Shown here one piece after another: positions 31,135 to 40,278 of a stretch of DNA of 64,000 nucleotides. Position 1 is the first letter of the stretch, and each line of letters opens with the position of its first letter. The position numbers were made by a program, and so were the translations under genes. Source of the DNA: Joostella atrarenae (lineage in GTDB: Bacteria > Bacteroidota > Bacteroidia > Flavobacteriales > Flavobacteriaceae); assembly GCF_021764745.1 (NCBI RefSeq), contig NZ_JAETXX010000003.1:186001-250000 (forward strand), written 5' to 3'. A model generated the notes under the pieces. It saw only the letters and a list, made by a program, of their open reading frames with translations. It was not told where the DNA came from and made no database searches.

Positions 31135-31476
31135 TTAAAGCTTAAAAACCTGTTCCATTTCAACCCATTTTTCTCCTTTTTTAGCCCATGGTAGTTCTTG
31201 TTGGTATTTCCACATTAACTGTTCCCATTCTTGCACTTTAGGGTTTTTGGCATCCATTTCAGCTTTTTTATTTGGATCAAAAGTTTCGTCACATTCCATG
31301 ATCATAAACATCCTATTTCCAGATAAATAAATTTGCATATCAACAATTCCAGCATCTTTAATGCTTTTTGTAATTTCTGGCCAAGCATTTCCTGTTGCAT
31401 GGTACTCTTTATATTCAGCTATTAACTTAGGATCATCTTTTAAATCGCAAGTCAAACAAAATCTTTTTGTACTCAT
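31135..31476 (-). CDS. L-rhamnose/L-fucose mutarotase family (RhaM-like)
   Basis: The 113-residue cytoplasmic protein fits the RhaM family (PF05336) in length and pattern: RFCLTCDLKDDPKLIAEYKE, then YHATGNAWPEI with the expected catalytic His, IYLSGNRMFMIMECDE, and a C-terminal EMEQVFKL. RhaM-type enzymes interconvert the anomers of L-sugars entering the cell. It lies directly after the FucP-type permease gene, with no gap. In this operon the natural substrate is probably L-galactose or L-fucose, which differ only at C6; the neighbouring dehydrogenase and lactonase genes favour an oxidative route. Confidence 0.88.
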   Translation of the reverse strand: MSTKRFCLTCDLKDDPKLIAEYKEYHATGNAWPEITKSIKDAGIVDMQIYLSGNRMFMIMECDETFDPNKKAEMDAKNPKVQEWEQLMWKYQQELPWAKKGEKWVEMEQVFKL

Positions 31477-32811
31477 TTATTTTGATTTTTTATAGGTTAT
31501 ATAACCGTATCTAGTAACCACGGTTAAACAAATTAATGGTAAAATAAAAGAGAAATTTACTTCAGGAATATATCCTAGAATTTTTATATCAGAAAATCCT
31601 GATCCTCCCCAGTCTAAAATACTTCCTTGTAATACTGGCATTAATGCACCACCTACAATGGCCATAACTAAACCAGCAGATCCAATTTTAGCTTCATCTC
31701 CCATATCTTTTAAGGCAATTCCGTAAATAGTTGGAAACATAATAGACATAAACAAGGAAATTAACACCAAAGAATATAATCCTACAGTTCCGGGTAATAA
31801 AATAGCACCTGCCGCAAATATTACTCCTCCAAAACCAAACATCATTAAGACTCTAGAAGGATTCATTGTTTTCATCATTCCTGTTCCAATCCACCTACCT
31901 GATAAAAAGATTACCATGGCTGCTACGTTAAACCAAGTAGCAGTTAGCGCTTCGCTTTCTGGTAAGCTCTCATTGATATTATCTACGTATTGAAAAATAT
32001 ATGTCCAACACATGATTTGAGCTCCCACATAAAATGCTTGAGCAATAACTCCTTGAACATAATTATTATTAGCAAATAATATTTTAAAAGATTCCAATAA
32101 ACTCATTTTATCTTCCTCTGCTGTTTTAGGAATTTTTGTAAAAATAATTACTACTGTTATTGCCAATACAACCAATCCTAAAATGATATAAGGAACACTA
32201 ATTACTCCCAAATCATTTTCTCTTACTACTGCTTTAGCAGATTCAGACAAGGTATCATAAACCAATTCTCCTTCCTCATTTTTATCATCAGATCTTAATG
32301 CAGAAATCACAAACTGTTGCGCTACAATCATCCCCATTAAAGAACCAATAGGGTTAAAAGCTTGAGCTAAATTTAAACGTTGTGTAGCAGTTTCTTTATC
32401 TCCTAAAGCTAAAATTAAAGGATTAGAGGTGGTTTCTAAAAATGCCAAACCACAAGTAATAATCCAAAGAGAGACTAAAAAATAATTAAATTCCTGAAAA
32501 GCTGCAGCAGGATAAAATAAAAAGGCTCCAGTAGCATACAAACATAAACCTAAAAGAATTCCTGATCTATAACTAAATTTTCTAATAAACAATGCTGCGG
32601 GTAAAGCCATGAAAAAATAACCAAAGTAAAATGCAAACTGTACTAACGATGCTTGCATATTAGACAATTCAGGCATTACTTTTTTAAAAGCAGAGACCAT
32701 CGGATTGGTTAAATCATTAGCAATACCCCATAAGGCAAATAATGAAGTGATAATAATAAAGGGAAAAAGTAGTTGTTTAGGTACTGTTGGCGGTTTTGTG
32801 CTAGTGTTCAT
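31477..32811 (-). CDS. fucP: FucP-type L-fucose/L-galactose:H+ symporter (MFS)
   Basis: The 444-residue protein is an MFS permease with about 12 membrane segments. It keeps the two acidic residues used by FucP: the Asp in LWGIANDLTNPMVS near the first helix and the Glu in CGLAFLETTSNPL on helix 4. FucP transports L-fucose and is known to accept L-galactose, its 6-hydroxy analogue. It sits in the inner membrane and would bring in the monosaccharide released by the periplasmic glycosidases. Within the operon it lies between the mutarotase and the aldose dehydrogenase. Assignment to the FucP subfamily is secure; the sugar is inferred. Confidence 0.93.
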   Translation of the reverse strand: MNTSTKPPTVPKQLLFPFIIITSLFALWGIANDLTNPMVSAFKKVMPELSNMQASLVQFAFYFGYFFMALPAALFIRKFSYRSGILLGLCLYATGAFLFYPAAAFQEFNYFLVSLWIITCGLAFLETTSNPLILALGDKETATQRLNLAQAFNPIGSLMGMIVAQQFVISALRSDDKNEEGELVYDTLSESAKAVVRENDLGVISVPYIILGLVVLAITVVIIFTKIPKTAEEDKMSLLESFKILFANNNYVQGVIAQAFYVGAQIMCWTYIFQYVDNINESLPESEALTATWFNVAAMVIFLSGRWIGTGMMKTMNPSRVLMMFGFGGVIFAAGAILLPGTVGLYSLVLISLFMSIMFPTIYGIALKDMGDEAKIGSAGLVMAIVGGALMPVLQGSILDWGGSGFSDIKILGYIPEVNFSFILPLICLTVVTRYGYITYKKSK

Positions 32812-32859
32812 TTGTTAATATTCTATATTGTTAAGTAAGCTTTGTGTATAAAAAACCAA

Positions 32860-33816
32860 CTAATTAGATTGTTTGGTTTTTATTATAGTATCTGTAATTT
32901 CATTGAAAATAGATTCTTCAAGTTTCCCTTCATCCCAAGCATTTAACAAATCTACCATTTGTTCTTTTTTGGTTGGCCCAACTACAACGCGGTCTGCTTC
33001 TTTTATTGAAAACACATAACGTAAGGCCAATCTTGATAATGGTATGTTATGCTTTTTAGCTATTTCATTAATTTTAAGTGCGGTATCTACATCTAAATTC
33101 GTTACCCATTCGTTATTAGGACGTTCTTTATTATACTGTTCTAAACGTCTTCCTAATAACCCCATATGCAAGGCAGATGCAGCATAGTAAGCAATGTTTT
33201 CTTGTTGAATTTGAGGAATATCTCTTTCAAACCCCGATAAATTGCAGGCATCCATTTTTAAGAAGCCGGAAAGCACATCAAAATTTTCTTTAATCATATG
33301 CGGATAAAAAGGTTCCGTTGGATTTCCTCCAATACCAAGTCTATCTACAACACCTTCGTTTTTTAAACCGTTTAAACATTTCATGATCTCGTCAATACGC
33401 TCTACAGGTACTAAATGTGGCTCGTGTAAAAACAATAAATCAATTTTATCAATACCGATGACCTCCAAACTTTCATACACACTTTTTCTCATGGTTTCAG
33501 TGGAATAATCAACGATACAATCATCGGCTCTGTCGGCACGCAAACGACCTACTTTGGTACTAATAAATGGTTTTTCTCCAGTCCATAACTTTAGTGTTTT
33601 TCCTAAAAATTCTTGCGATCTATTATAAGATGGCGCCGTATCGAAAACACGAACTCCATGTTCTAAAGCATAAGTTAAAGTGCCAATAGCATCTTGTTCT
33701 TCTATCGGTCTCCAAACCCCACCTAGCCCAGAGCAGCCACAAACCAATCTGCTTTGATTATTAAAAAATTCACTTTTTTTATAATCGCCTTCTATATATG
33801 TTGGTCTAGTATTCAT
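32860..33816 (-). CDS. Aldo/keto reductase, probable L-galactose/L-fucose 1-dehydrogenase
   Basis: The 318-residue protein is an aldo/keto reductase with the catalytic tetrad D59, Y64, K88 and H131 (VFDTAPSYN, ISTKVGRL, FLHEPH). Members of this branch oxidise L-fucose, L-galactose or D-arabinose at C1 to the lactone, using NAD(P)+. It lies 11 bases from the lactonase gene, which would take the product. The combination with a FucP permease and a COG3618 lactonase is the start of the known oxidative L-galactose and L-fucose routes. The later genes in this operon decide for L-galactose. Confidence 0.85.
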   Translation of the reverse strand: MNTRPTYIEGDYKKSEFFNNQSRLVCGCSGLGGVWRPIEEQDAIGTLTYALEHGVRVFDTAPSYNRSQEFLGKTLKLWTGEKPFISTKVGRLRADRADDCIVDYSTETMRKSVYESLEVIGIDKIDLLFLHEPHLVPVERIDEIMKCLNGLKNEGVVDRLGIGGNPTEPFYPHMIKENFDVLSGFLKMDACNLSGFERDIPQIQQENIAYYAASALHMGLLGRRLEQYNKERPNNEWVTNLDVDTALKINEIAKKHNIPLSRLALRYVFSIKEADRVVVGPTKKEQMVDLLNAWDEGKLEESIFNEITDTIIKTKQSN

Positions 33817-33827
33817 CGTTTCTTCAT

Positions 33828-34655
33828 TTATAAATTGTAAAATTTCACAGCATTTAATCCCATAATGGCTTGTTGTTCCTCTGGACTTAATTCTGCTATA
33901 AATTCGGTTGTTATTTTTTTTACTTGTTCATAGTTTCCAGCTACTAAACACACCGGCCAATCCGATCCGAATAAAATTCGGTCTGCTCCAAAAGCATTTA
34001 AAACTAACTGCATATAAGGCAGCAATGCATGATACGTCCATGTTTTGTAATCGGCTTCGGTAATCATGCCAGACAATTTGCAATACACATTAGGTTGTTT
34101 TGCAATTTCGGTCATTAGCACAGCCCAGCCCTCGTAAAATCCATCTTTAATGTAAGGTTTTGCAATATGATCGATTACAAATTTGATGTTCGGAAATCGT
34201 TTTACAAACTCTAAAACCGCCCCTAATTGATGTGGAAACACCAAAATATCGTAGGTGAAGTTGTATTTTTCAAGTTTTGATATACCGTTTAAAAAATCGG
34301 ATCTTAATAAAAAATTAGAATCTGCTTCACCTTGAACGACATGACGAAATCCTTTTACTTTTTCAAACTGACTATAATGTTCTAAAACTGCATCAATATC
34401 ATTTCCACTAAAATCTACCCAACCTACAATGCCTTTTATAAAATCGTTTTTTGAGGCCAAGTCTATTAAAAAATCAGTTTCTTCTAAAGTTTGATCTGCT
34501 TGAACAGCCACGCAACCATCGATGTTGTTTTGTTTATAAACAGTTTTTAAATCTAACGGCATAAAATCTTTACGAATTACAGCCATATCATCATCTATCC
34601 AGCTGTGTTTAACAGGTTCGTATTTCCAAAAATGTTGATGTGAATCAATATTCAT
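33828..34655 (-). CDS. COG3618 amidohydrolase, probable L-galactono/L-fucono-lactonase
   Basis: The 275-residue protein belongs to the amidohydrolase_2/COG3618 group. It shows the DSHQHFW metal-binding start (H6, H8), DHIAKP with H163, and the conserved D232 in LFGSDWPVC. Family members that have been studied hydrolyse L-fucono-1,5-lactone, L-galactono-1,5-lactone and similar sugar lactones. Its start overlaps the stop of the preceding uxaB-like gene by 11 bases, showing tight co-transcription. It should convert the lactone made by the aldo/keto reductase to L-galactonate (or L-fuconate). Confidence 0.87.
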   Translation of the reverse strand: MNIDSHQHFWKYEPVKHSWIDDDMAVIRKDFMPLDLKTVYKQNNIDGCVAVQADQTLEETDFLIDLASKNDFIKGIVGWVDFSGNDIDAVLEHYSQFEKVKGFRHVVQGEADSNFLLRSDFLNGISKLEKYNFTYDILVFPHQLGAVLEFVKRFPNIKFVIDHIAKPYIKDGFYEGWAVLMTEIAKQPNVYCKLSGMITEADYKTWTYHALLPYMQLVLNAFGADRILFGSDWPVCLVAGNYEQVKKITTEFIAELSPEEQQAIMGLNAVKFYNL

Positions 34656-36117
34656 AACTACGTTTGTATAAATTTTCTAGACAATATTTTACGCCCTTAT
34701 GTTCTAGGTCTTGAATTTTTTCTGTTACAAAAGCGACTAATCCACTATAAGCAGATAAATTATCGCCTACAATATTTTTGTTGGCCAAAGTATTTTGAAC
34801 TAATTCAGATAAAGTCTGACGACCTTCATCGACCTTGCTCCATTCCGATTTAAAAAATTTTAATGCTTTCGCATCATCGTTTATGTTAATAATTTCATTG
34901 TTAAAACTCCCTTTATAAAAACGAATCATGCAAGCCAAAGAAAAAGCCATGCGCTTTGGAAACGTACCATTTAACGTCGTATATTCTTTAAAAGCAGGCA
35001 ATAATCTTGCTTGGAATTTAGAGGTACTATTTAAAGAAATAGTTAGTAAAAAGTGTTTTAATGTTGGATTTTTAAAACGATCGATAACTGCATTTATAAA
35101 AGCATCGACTTCACTTTCGGTAAAATTAGTTAAGGTTGGTTTTATTTCTGATGACAACACCTCCAGTACATGATTTTTAACCAATGCATCGTCCATACTT
35201 TGTTTTACAGTTCGTAGGCCGGCTAAATAACCTACAGGAACTAATGAGGTATGAGCCCCGTTTAAAATACGAACTTTCATTTCTCTGTAATCAGACAAAT
35301 CATCAACAAACTGAACATTTAAATCTGTTTTAGCAAAAGGCAATTCCTCTTGAACCAAATCATGGCCTTTTATAATCCAGCTGTGATAATCTTCACCTGC
35401 AACTAACAAATCATCATTAAAACCTATTTGGTTAATAATGGCACCTTTTCGGTCTTCAGGAAAACCAGATACAATGCGGTCGACCAACGTACTGCAGAAA
35501 TGATTATGGTTTACAATCCACGCTTCAAACTCTTGGCTTAAGTCCCAAAGTTTCACATATTCTAAAATACTGCTTTTCAAGGCTTCGCCGTTATCCTCAA
35601 TCAATTCACAGGGTAATAAAATACAGCCTTTGTCTGCAGCTCCATTAAAATGTATAAATCTATGGTGTAACCATAGGGTTAATTTTGCAGGAAATTCATC
35701 TGGCGGACAATCTGTTTGCTGGTCGGTACTAGAAAATTTAATTCCTGCTTCAGTCGTATTAGAGACTATAAAACGCATTTCCGGTGCTTCCGCCAAAGCC
35801 AAATATTCGTCCCACTGCCTATACGGTTGAATAATGGTACTTATAGATTCTACTAAGGTGACTTCAGAAATTAATTTTCCGTTTCTAACGCCATCTAAAG
35901 CCACATGAAACAAACCTTCTTGAGTTCTTAATGCTGTGTAGTCACCACTTTTTGTTGGTTTTACAATAGCAACACTTCCGTTAAAATTTGTTGTTTTATT
36001 TAAGACATCAAACATCCAATCGCAAAAGGCTCTTAAAAAATTTCCTCCTCCAAATTGCATGACACGCACAGGATATTGTACAGGTTTGTTTGCTGTTGTT
36101 CTATTTAATTTTTTCAT
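34645..36117 (-). CDS. uxaB: Tagaturonate reductase / altronate oxidoreductase (UxaB-like)
   Basis: The 490-residue protein is a long-chain mannitol-dehydrogenase-family enzyme. The dinucleotide-binding stretch is VMQFGGGNFLRAF near 19-31. VNHNHFCSTLVDRIVSGFP and VRILNGAHTSLVPVGYLAG (about residues 292-310) are typical of altronate oxidoreductases. UxaB reduces D-tagaturonate to D-altronate with NADH. It overlaps the lactonase gene by 11 bases and follows uxaA by 18 bases. No uronate isomerase is present here, so tagaturonate is more likely made by the Zn-dependent dehydrogenase from L-galactonate than from galacturonate. Confidence 0.92.
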   Translation of the reverse strand: MKKLNRTTANKPVQYPVRVMQFGGGNFLRAFCDWMFDVLNKTTNFNGSVAIVKPTKSGDYTALRTQEGLFHVALDGVRNGKLISEVTLVESISTIIQPYRQWDEYLALAEAPEMRFIVSNTTEAGIKFSSTDQQTDCPPDEFPAKLTLWLHHRFIHFNGAADKGCILLPCELIEDNGEALKSSILEYVKLWDLSQEFEAWIVNHNHFCSTLVDRIVSGFPEDRKGAIINQIGFNDDLLVAGEDYHSWIIKGHDLVQEELPFAKTDLNVQFVDDLSDYREMKVRILNGAHTSLVPVGYLAGLRTVKQSMDDALVKNHVLEVLSSEIKPTLTNFTESEVDAFINAVIDRFKNPTLKHFLLTISLNSTSKFQARLLPAFKEYTTLNGTFPKRMAFSLACMIRFYKGSFNNEIININDDAKALKFFKSEWSKVDEGRQTLSELVQNTLANKNIVGDNLSAYSGLVAFVTEKIQDLEHKGVKYCLENLYKRSYEY

Positions 36118-36135
36118 TTTGATATGTTCCTGTTT

Positions 36136-37788
36136 TTATAATGAAACCCCTCTTTTCCAAGGAATAAAATCGTTATTTCCATGAAGCACTGCTTTCGATG
36201 CAGTCTCTCCACTAGCCACGCTAATCACGTGATCTAGAATTTTTTCTCCCATAGTCCGAATGGTATCTTCACCACTAATTACCGTCCCAGCATTAATGTC
36301 TATGATATCATTCATACGCTCAAAAAGCGCAGTATTACTTGACATTTTTAATACTGGTGCGACAGGATTTCCCGTAGGTGTTCCTAATCCTGTGGTAAAA
36401 ACCACGACGTTACATCCAGAACCTACTAAACCTGTGGTCGATTCTACATCGTTTCCTGGTGTACATAATAAATTTAATCCGGGCTTTGTTACTTGTTCTG
36501 TATAATCTAAAACTTCAACTACTGGCGATGTACCTCCTTTTTTAGCTGCCCCTGCAGATTTCATCGCATCGGTAATTAAACCATCTTTAATGTTTCCTGG
36601 CGATGGGTTATTCTCGAAACCAGACCCTACAGCAACTGCTGATGCCGAATAGGCGCGCATTAAATTGTAAAATTTCTTAGAATCTTCTGCAGTTTCACAT
36701 CTGTTGATGATGTCTTGCTCCACACCGTTTAATTCTGGAAATTCTGATAAAACAGGACTACCGCCTAATGCAACCAATAAATCTGATGCATAGCCTAAAG
36801 CTGGGTTTGCCGATATTCCTGAAAACCCATCGGAACCACCACATTCTAGCCCAAGAACTAATTTGCTTAAAGGTGCAGGTTGGCGTTCTATTTTATTAGC
36901 TTCCGTTAAGCCTATAAAAGTGTGTTTAACGGCTTCTTCTATCAATTTACGTTCACTTTCGCTACGTTGCTGCTCTAAATAATGTACTGGTTTTTTATTA
37001 TTTGGGGCTATAGCGTCAATAGCGTTTTGTAACATTTCTATTTGTGCGTTCTGGCAACCTAAACTAAAAACGGTTGCACCAGCGACATTAGGATTTGCAA
37101 TGTATCCTGCCAAAAGTTTACATAATACTTCAGAATCTTGACGAATACCACCACAGCCACCATCGTGTTTTAAAAACTTGATACCATCAACATTTGGAAA
37201 TATTCTGTTTTTAGAAAGTTCTTCTTTTGTTGTTATGATAGGCGTATTAAAAATATCTTCAGCAGACGCTCCAGCTTTATACTGGCGAATAAGCGCATCG
37301 GTATCTACCGCAAAATCTTTCTTGGTTTCGTATCCTAATTTTTCACAAAGCGCTCCTTCTAAAACATCTAAATTTCGGTTTTCACAAAAGGTTAAAGGAA
37401 TAATTAACCAATGGTTTGCTGTTCCTACTTTTCCATCGTTTCTGTGATATCCATTAAAGGTTCTATCTTTAAAATTTGAAATATCTGGAGCTGTCCAAGA
37501 ATACTTTTCTTTATTTTCTTTATAATCTGAAGACGCGTGTTTTACGTTTTCTATAGTAATAGCGCATCCTGCTGAAATTGGCAAAATTGCTTTTCCTATA
37601 AGTACGCCATACATAAAAATCTCATCCCCTACATTAAAATCATGCAAAGCGAACTTGTGTTTTTGTTTGATATCTTCTTTAAGTACCAAACGTTCTTCTC
37701 CTATTTCAACCTTTGTACCTTTTGTCAATCCCTGAATGGCAACTATGATATTATCTTTCGGATCTATTTGTGCGTAACTACTAACCAT
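36136..37788 (-). CDS. uxaA: Altronate dehydratase (UxaA-like)
   Basis: The 550-residue protein has an N-terminal SAF domain (to about 90) and the C-terminal altronate/galactarate dehydratase domain. Seen are NGYHRNDGKVGTANHWLII, LKHDGGCGGIR with conserved Cys residues, GLECGGSDGFSGISANPALG and a C-terminal TTGLGTPTGNPVAP. It dehydrates D-altronate to 2-keto-3-deoxy-D-gluconate, the last step encoded here; KDG kinase and aldolase are not in the window. Spacing to the Zn-dehydrogenase gene (6 bases) and to uxaB (18 bases) shows one operon. Confidence 0.94.
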   Translation of the reverse strand: MVSSYAQIDPKDNIIVAIQGLTKGTKVEIGEERLVLKEDIKQKHKFALHDFNVGDEIFMYGVLIGKAILPISAGCAITIENVKHASSDYKENKEKYSWTAPDISNFKDRTFNGYHRNDGKVGTANHWLIIPLTFCENRNLDVLEGALCEKLGYETKKDFAVDTDALIRQYKAGASAEDIFNTPIITTKEELSKNRIFPNVDGIKFLKHDGGCGGIRQDSEVLCKLLAGYIANPNVAGATVFSLGCQNAQIEMLQNAIDAIAPNNKKPVHYLEQQRSESERKLIEEAVKHTFIGLTEANKIERQPAPLSKLVLGLECGGSDGFSGISANPALGYASDLLVALGGSPVLSEFPELNGVEQDIINRCETAEDSKKFYNLMRAYSASAVAVGSGFENNPSPGNIKDGLITDAMKSAGAAKKGGTSPVVEVLDYTEQVTKPGLNLLCTPGNDVESTTGLVGSGCNVVVFTTGLGTPTGNPVAPVLKMSSNTALFERMNDIIDINAGTVISGEDTIRTMGEKILDHVISVASGETASKAVLHGNNDFIPWKRGVSL

Positions 37789-37794
37789 GTGCTT

Positions 37795-38841
37795 CTAATT
37801 AAATTTTACCATTGCTTTTATTACTCCTGTTTCAGGATTTGTCCAACTGTCAAAATGTGCAATCATATCCGTAAAATCAACATGATGTGTAATAAATGAT
37901 TCCGTTGGAAATTGATCTAACACACTAATAACGTGTTCAAAATCTTCTGTTGTTGCATTTCTGCTGCACATAATGGTGGTTTCTTTAGCGTGTATTTTAG
38001 GATGATTAAAGACCAAATCGCCTTTCGACAAACCAACTAAAATATAACGACCACCATGCGCCATATAATCTGGACCTACTTCTAATGCTCCTTTAAAACC
38101 TGTAGCATCGAAAACCGCAGTTGCCATATCACCATTGGTAATTTTAGCTATTTTTTCTACGGGATTATCATTAACATTTATAACATAATCGGCGCCAATA
38201 GCGTCTTTGGTATATTTTAAACGGGCATCGTTTACATCTAAAACAATTACTTTTGCCCCAGCTATTTGGGCTAATTTCACCATTCCAATACCAATTGGTC
38301 CACAACCTACAACAACTACAGTTTCTCCTTCCTGAATATGAGCTCTACGGATAGCATGTGCGCCAATAGCCAAGGGTTCTACAATTGCCATTTCGTTATC
38401 AGTTAAATGATTTGCAGGCAACAATAAATCTTGGCGTACGGTTATAAACTCCTGCATTCCACCGTCCGAATGCACGCCTAATACACTTATATTCGTACAA
38501 CAGTTGGTTTTTCCATTTCTACACGCAATACATTTTCCGCAGCTTACGTAAGGCATAACGACTACTTGATCGCCTGCCTTTAATCCGCGTTCATTTTCAC
38601 CAATCTCAACAATTTCGGAAGCCAACTCATGTCCTAAAATTCTAGGGTATGTAAAAAAGGCTTGATTACCAGAATAAGCATGTAAATCCGTTCCGCAAAT
38701 CCCAACTTTTTTTATTTTTAATAAAGCTTCATTTTCTTTACGAACAGGTGCTTCTTTTTCTTTTAACAAGAACTTTCCTGGCTCATCACAAACTATATAT
38801 TTCATATTTATTTTTACTTCTTTTGGTTTTGGACAAAACAA
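37795..38841 (-). CDS. Zn-dependent alcohol dehydrogenase, probable L-galactonate 5-dehydrogenase
   Basis: The medium-chain dehydrogenase shows catalytic zinc ligands in VGICGTDLHAYSG and ILGHELASE. The structural zinc loop is CGKCIACRNGKTNCC, and the Rossmann motif is VVVGCGPIGIGMVKLAQIAG. The open frame starts at 38841, but Met13 (MKYIVCDEPG, 38805) is the better start because family members begin there. In the L-galactonate route (E. coli LgoD/YjjN type) such an enzyme oxidises L-galactonate to D-tagaturonate. It is first in the operon, before uxaA and uxaB, which fits. Substrate is inferred from order and family. Confidence 0.85.
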   Translation of the reverse strand: MFCPKPKEVKINMKYIVCDEPGKFLLKEKEAPVRKENEALLKIKKVGICGTDLHAYSGNQAFFTYPRILGHELASEIVEIGENERGLKAGDQVVVMPYVSCGKCIACRNGKTNCCTNISVLGVHSDGGMQEFITVRQDLLLPANHLTDNEMAIVEPLAIGAHAIRRAHIQEGETVVVVGCGPIGIGMVKLAQIAGAKVIVLDVNDARLKYTKDAIGADYVINVNDNPVEKIAKITNGDMATAVFDATGFKGALEVGPDYMAHGGRYILVGLSKGDLVFNHPKIHAKETTIMCSRNATTEDFEHVISVLDQFPTESFITHHVDFTDMIAHFDSWTNPETGVIKAMVKFN

Positions 38842-38847
38842 GTAAAT

Positions 38848-38880
38848 ACAGCTTTTAACCCCTGTAACTTTTATAGCTGT
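38848..38880. promoter_or_regulatory. Inverted repeat upstream of the L-galactose-type operon
   Basis: ACAGCTTTTAA (from 38848) and TTTTATAGCTGT (to 38880) form an interrupted inverted repeat with ACAGCT/AGCTGT ends, about 45 bases upstream of the preferred start at 38805. It could bind a dimeric regulator. No regulator gene of matching type is in the window, so this is weak. Confidence 0.3.
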
Positions 38881-39004
38881 TAATAGTAAAAATGTTGCAA
38901 TTGGAAGATAAATTTAACTAAAAGTGAATATTTTTTAATTTTAATCGAAGTCTATTCCCCTAGACATAGCCCTCAGAAGTTTATTGCAATTAATTAGTAT
39001 AATA

Positions 39005-40125
39005 TTAAAACCCTATGTTAAAATCTAACCTTATTCTATTTCCTGTTTCTGTTTTCAATCCAGTAGACACAAGTTGGTTAACAGTAAAAAAACGCATTGT
39101 AAGGTTCATGTTTTCCCTCAAAGCATAACCTACCATCAACTCTAAGCCCTTAAAATTGGTCAATCTTCCATCTGGAGAACCTTGCGAACTATAATCCCAT
39201 CTAGCCCAATCATTTTGTGCCAGAAAATCAACAGCAGCAAACCGCTCTAAATATGTATATGTTACAAGTGTTTTCCAATCTCCTTTTTTATTTAGCTTAC
39301 CCATACCAGTTGCAGTAACAATTCCTTTTTTTTGATTTCTAAAGACCTGGGAAACAAAGTTATTGACAGATAAGTTGTTTAGATTTTGGTAAAAATCAAC
39401 TTCTAGTTTAATATTTTTTTCTTTCATCATCACGATTTGAAAACCAATATTAGCTATAGCGTAATTTAAACTATAGGTTTCGTTACCATCAGGAACATCA
39501 GGAATATTATTAAAATAATACATTGCTGGAAAAAAGACCAATCTATCTTCCCAAAACGAAGTAACCAATTGAAGTCCTTGAAAATAACTATCTGCTGTAA
39601 AATCGGTACTATTTGTAGCAATAATAAAATGTCCTGTATTAATTTCTAGAGATTCTAAAAATTGATTCTTAAAGTTAAATTTTCCATTTAGGGCGACACC
39701 CTCTGGAAACACGTTATCACTCCAAAATAATTCGTGTTTTTTTTAAATGGAAATGTGTTTTTACCTATCCATGCCGAAAACCAATCAGTATTAAATTTAG
39801 CATAAATCCTTTCAAATCCTATGGGAAGCAAACCAAACTCCTTGGAATTATCGCCTAAGGTTAACTGCGGGTCTTGTTGTTTTATCGGGTTTCCGGTACG
39901 TATCCTAACTCCAAAAGATACAATTTCATTATAGTTATAAAAAGCACCTAAACGAGCCCTGTAACGCAAACGTGTTCTATCTTCTCTATATGTTCCATCT
40001 GCCTTTCTGGAATCCCAATCTTGCTCTATTCTAAATCTAAAATCGCCTGTAAAATAAAGTGCCTTATTTTGAGCGCTTACCAGAATTTGAAATAAAAATG
40101 ATAATATAAAGAAGTATGTCTTCAT
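39005..40125 (-). pseudogene. Putative outer-membrane porin (beta-barrel), frameshifted
   Basis: The first frame (40125-39688) has a signal peptide (ILVSAQ) and barrel-like strands such as FRFRIEQDW and RLRYRARLG. The second frame continues to 39005 and ends RIRLDFNIGF, with a terminal Phe as in outer-membrane proteins. At the T8 run 39737-39744, one added base restores FPFKKKHELFWSDNVFPEGV and joins the frames. The full protein would be about 373 residues, the size of Bacteroidota alginate-export-like or 'putative porin' proteins. It may let sugars or sulfate through the outer membrane. Frameshift may be real or a homopolymer read error. Confidence 0.8.
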
Positions 40126-40278
40126 AATATTACTTCATATGTAATTATTCACAAAACCGATTAACCCAATTTGTAATCAGAATTCATAAATTCGAAGCTT
40201 TTCGTCTTCCTGAGTTTGTTTGTTCTATTGGAAATGTTCATATAATTCATAAACAGGTAATATTTATTACAATGACAA

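Noticed and set aside
31135-38841. L-fucose oxidative pathway as the main role of the catabolic operon
   Set aside because: The permease, mutarotase, dehydrogenase and lactonase would fit, but UxaB and UxaA act on six-carbon acids with a hydroxyl at C6, and no fuconate dehydratase or later fucose enzymes are present. L-galactose explains all seven genes; L-fucose as a side substrate cannot be excluded.
38890-38900. ATGTTGCA upstream of the catabolic operon as another operator site
   Set aside because: No second half-site at 21 bp in either direction and no -7 box at the fixed distance.
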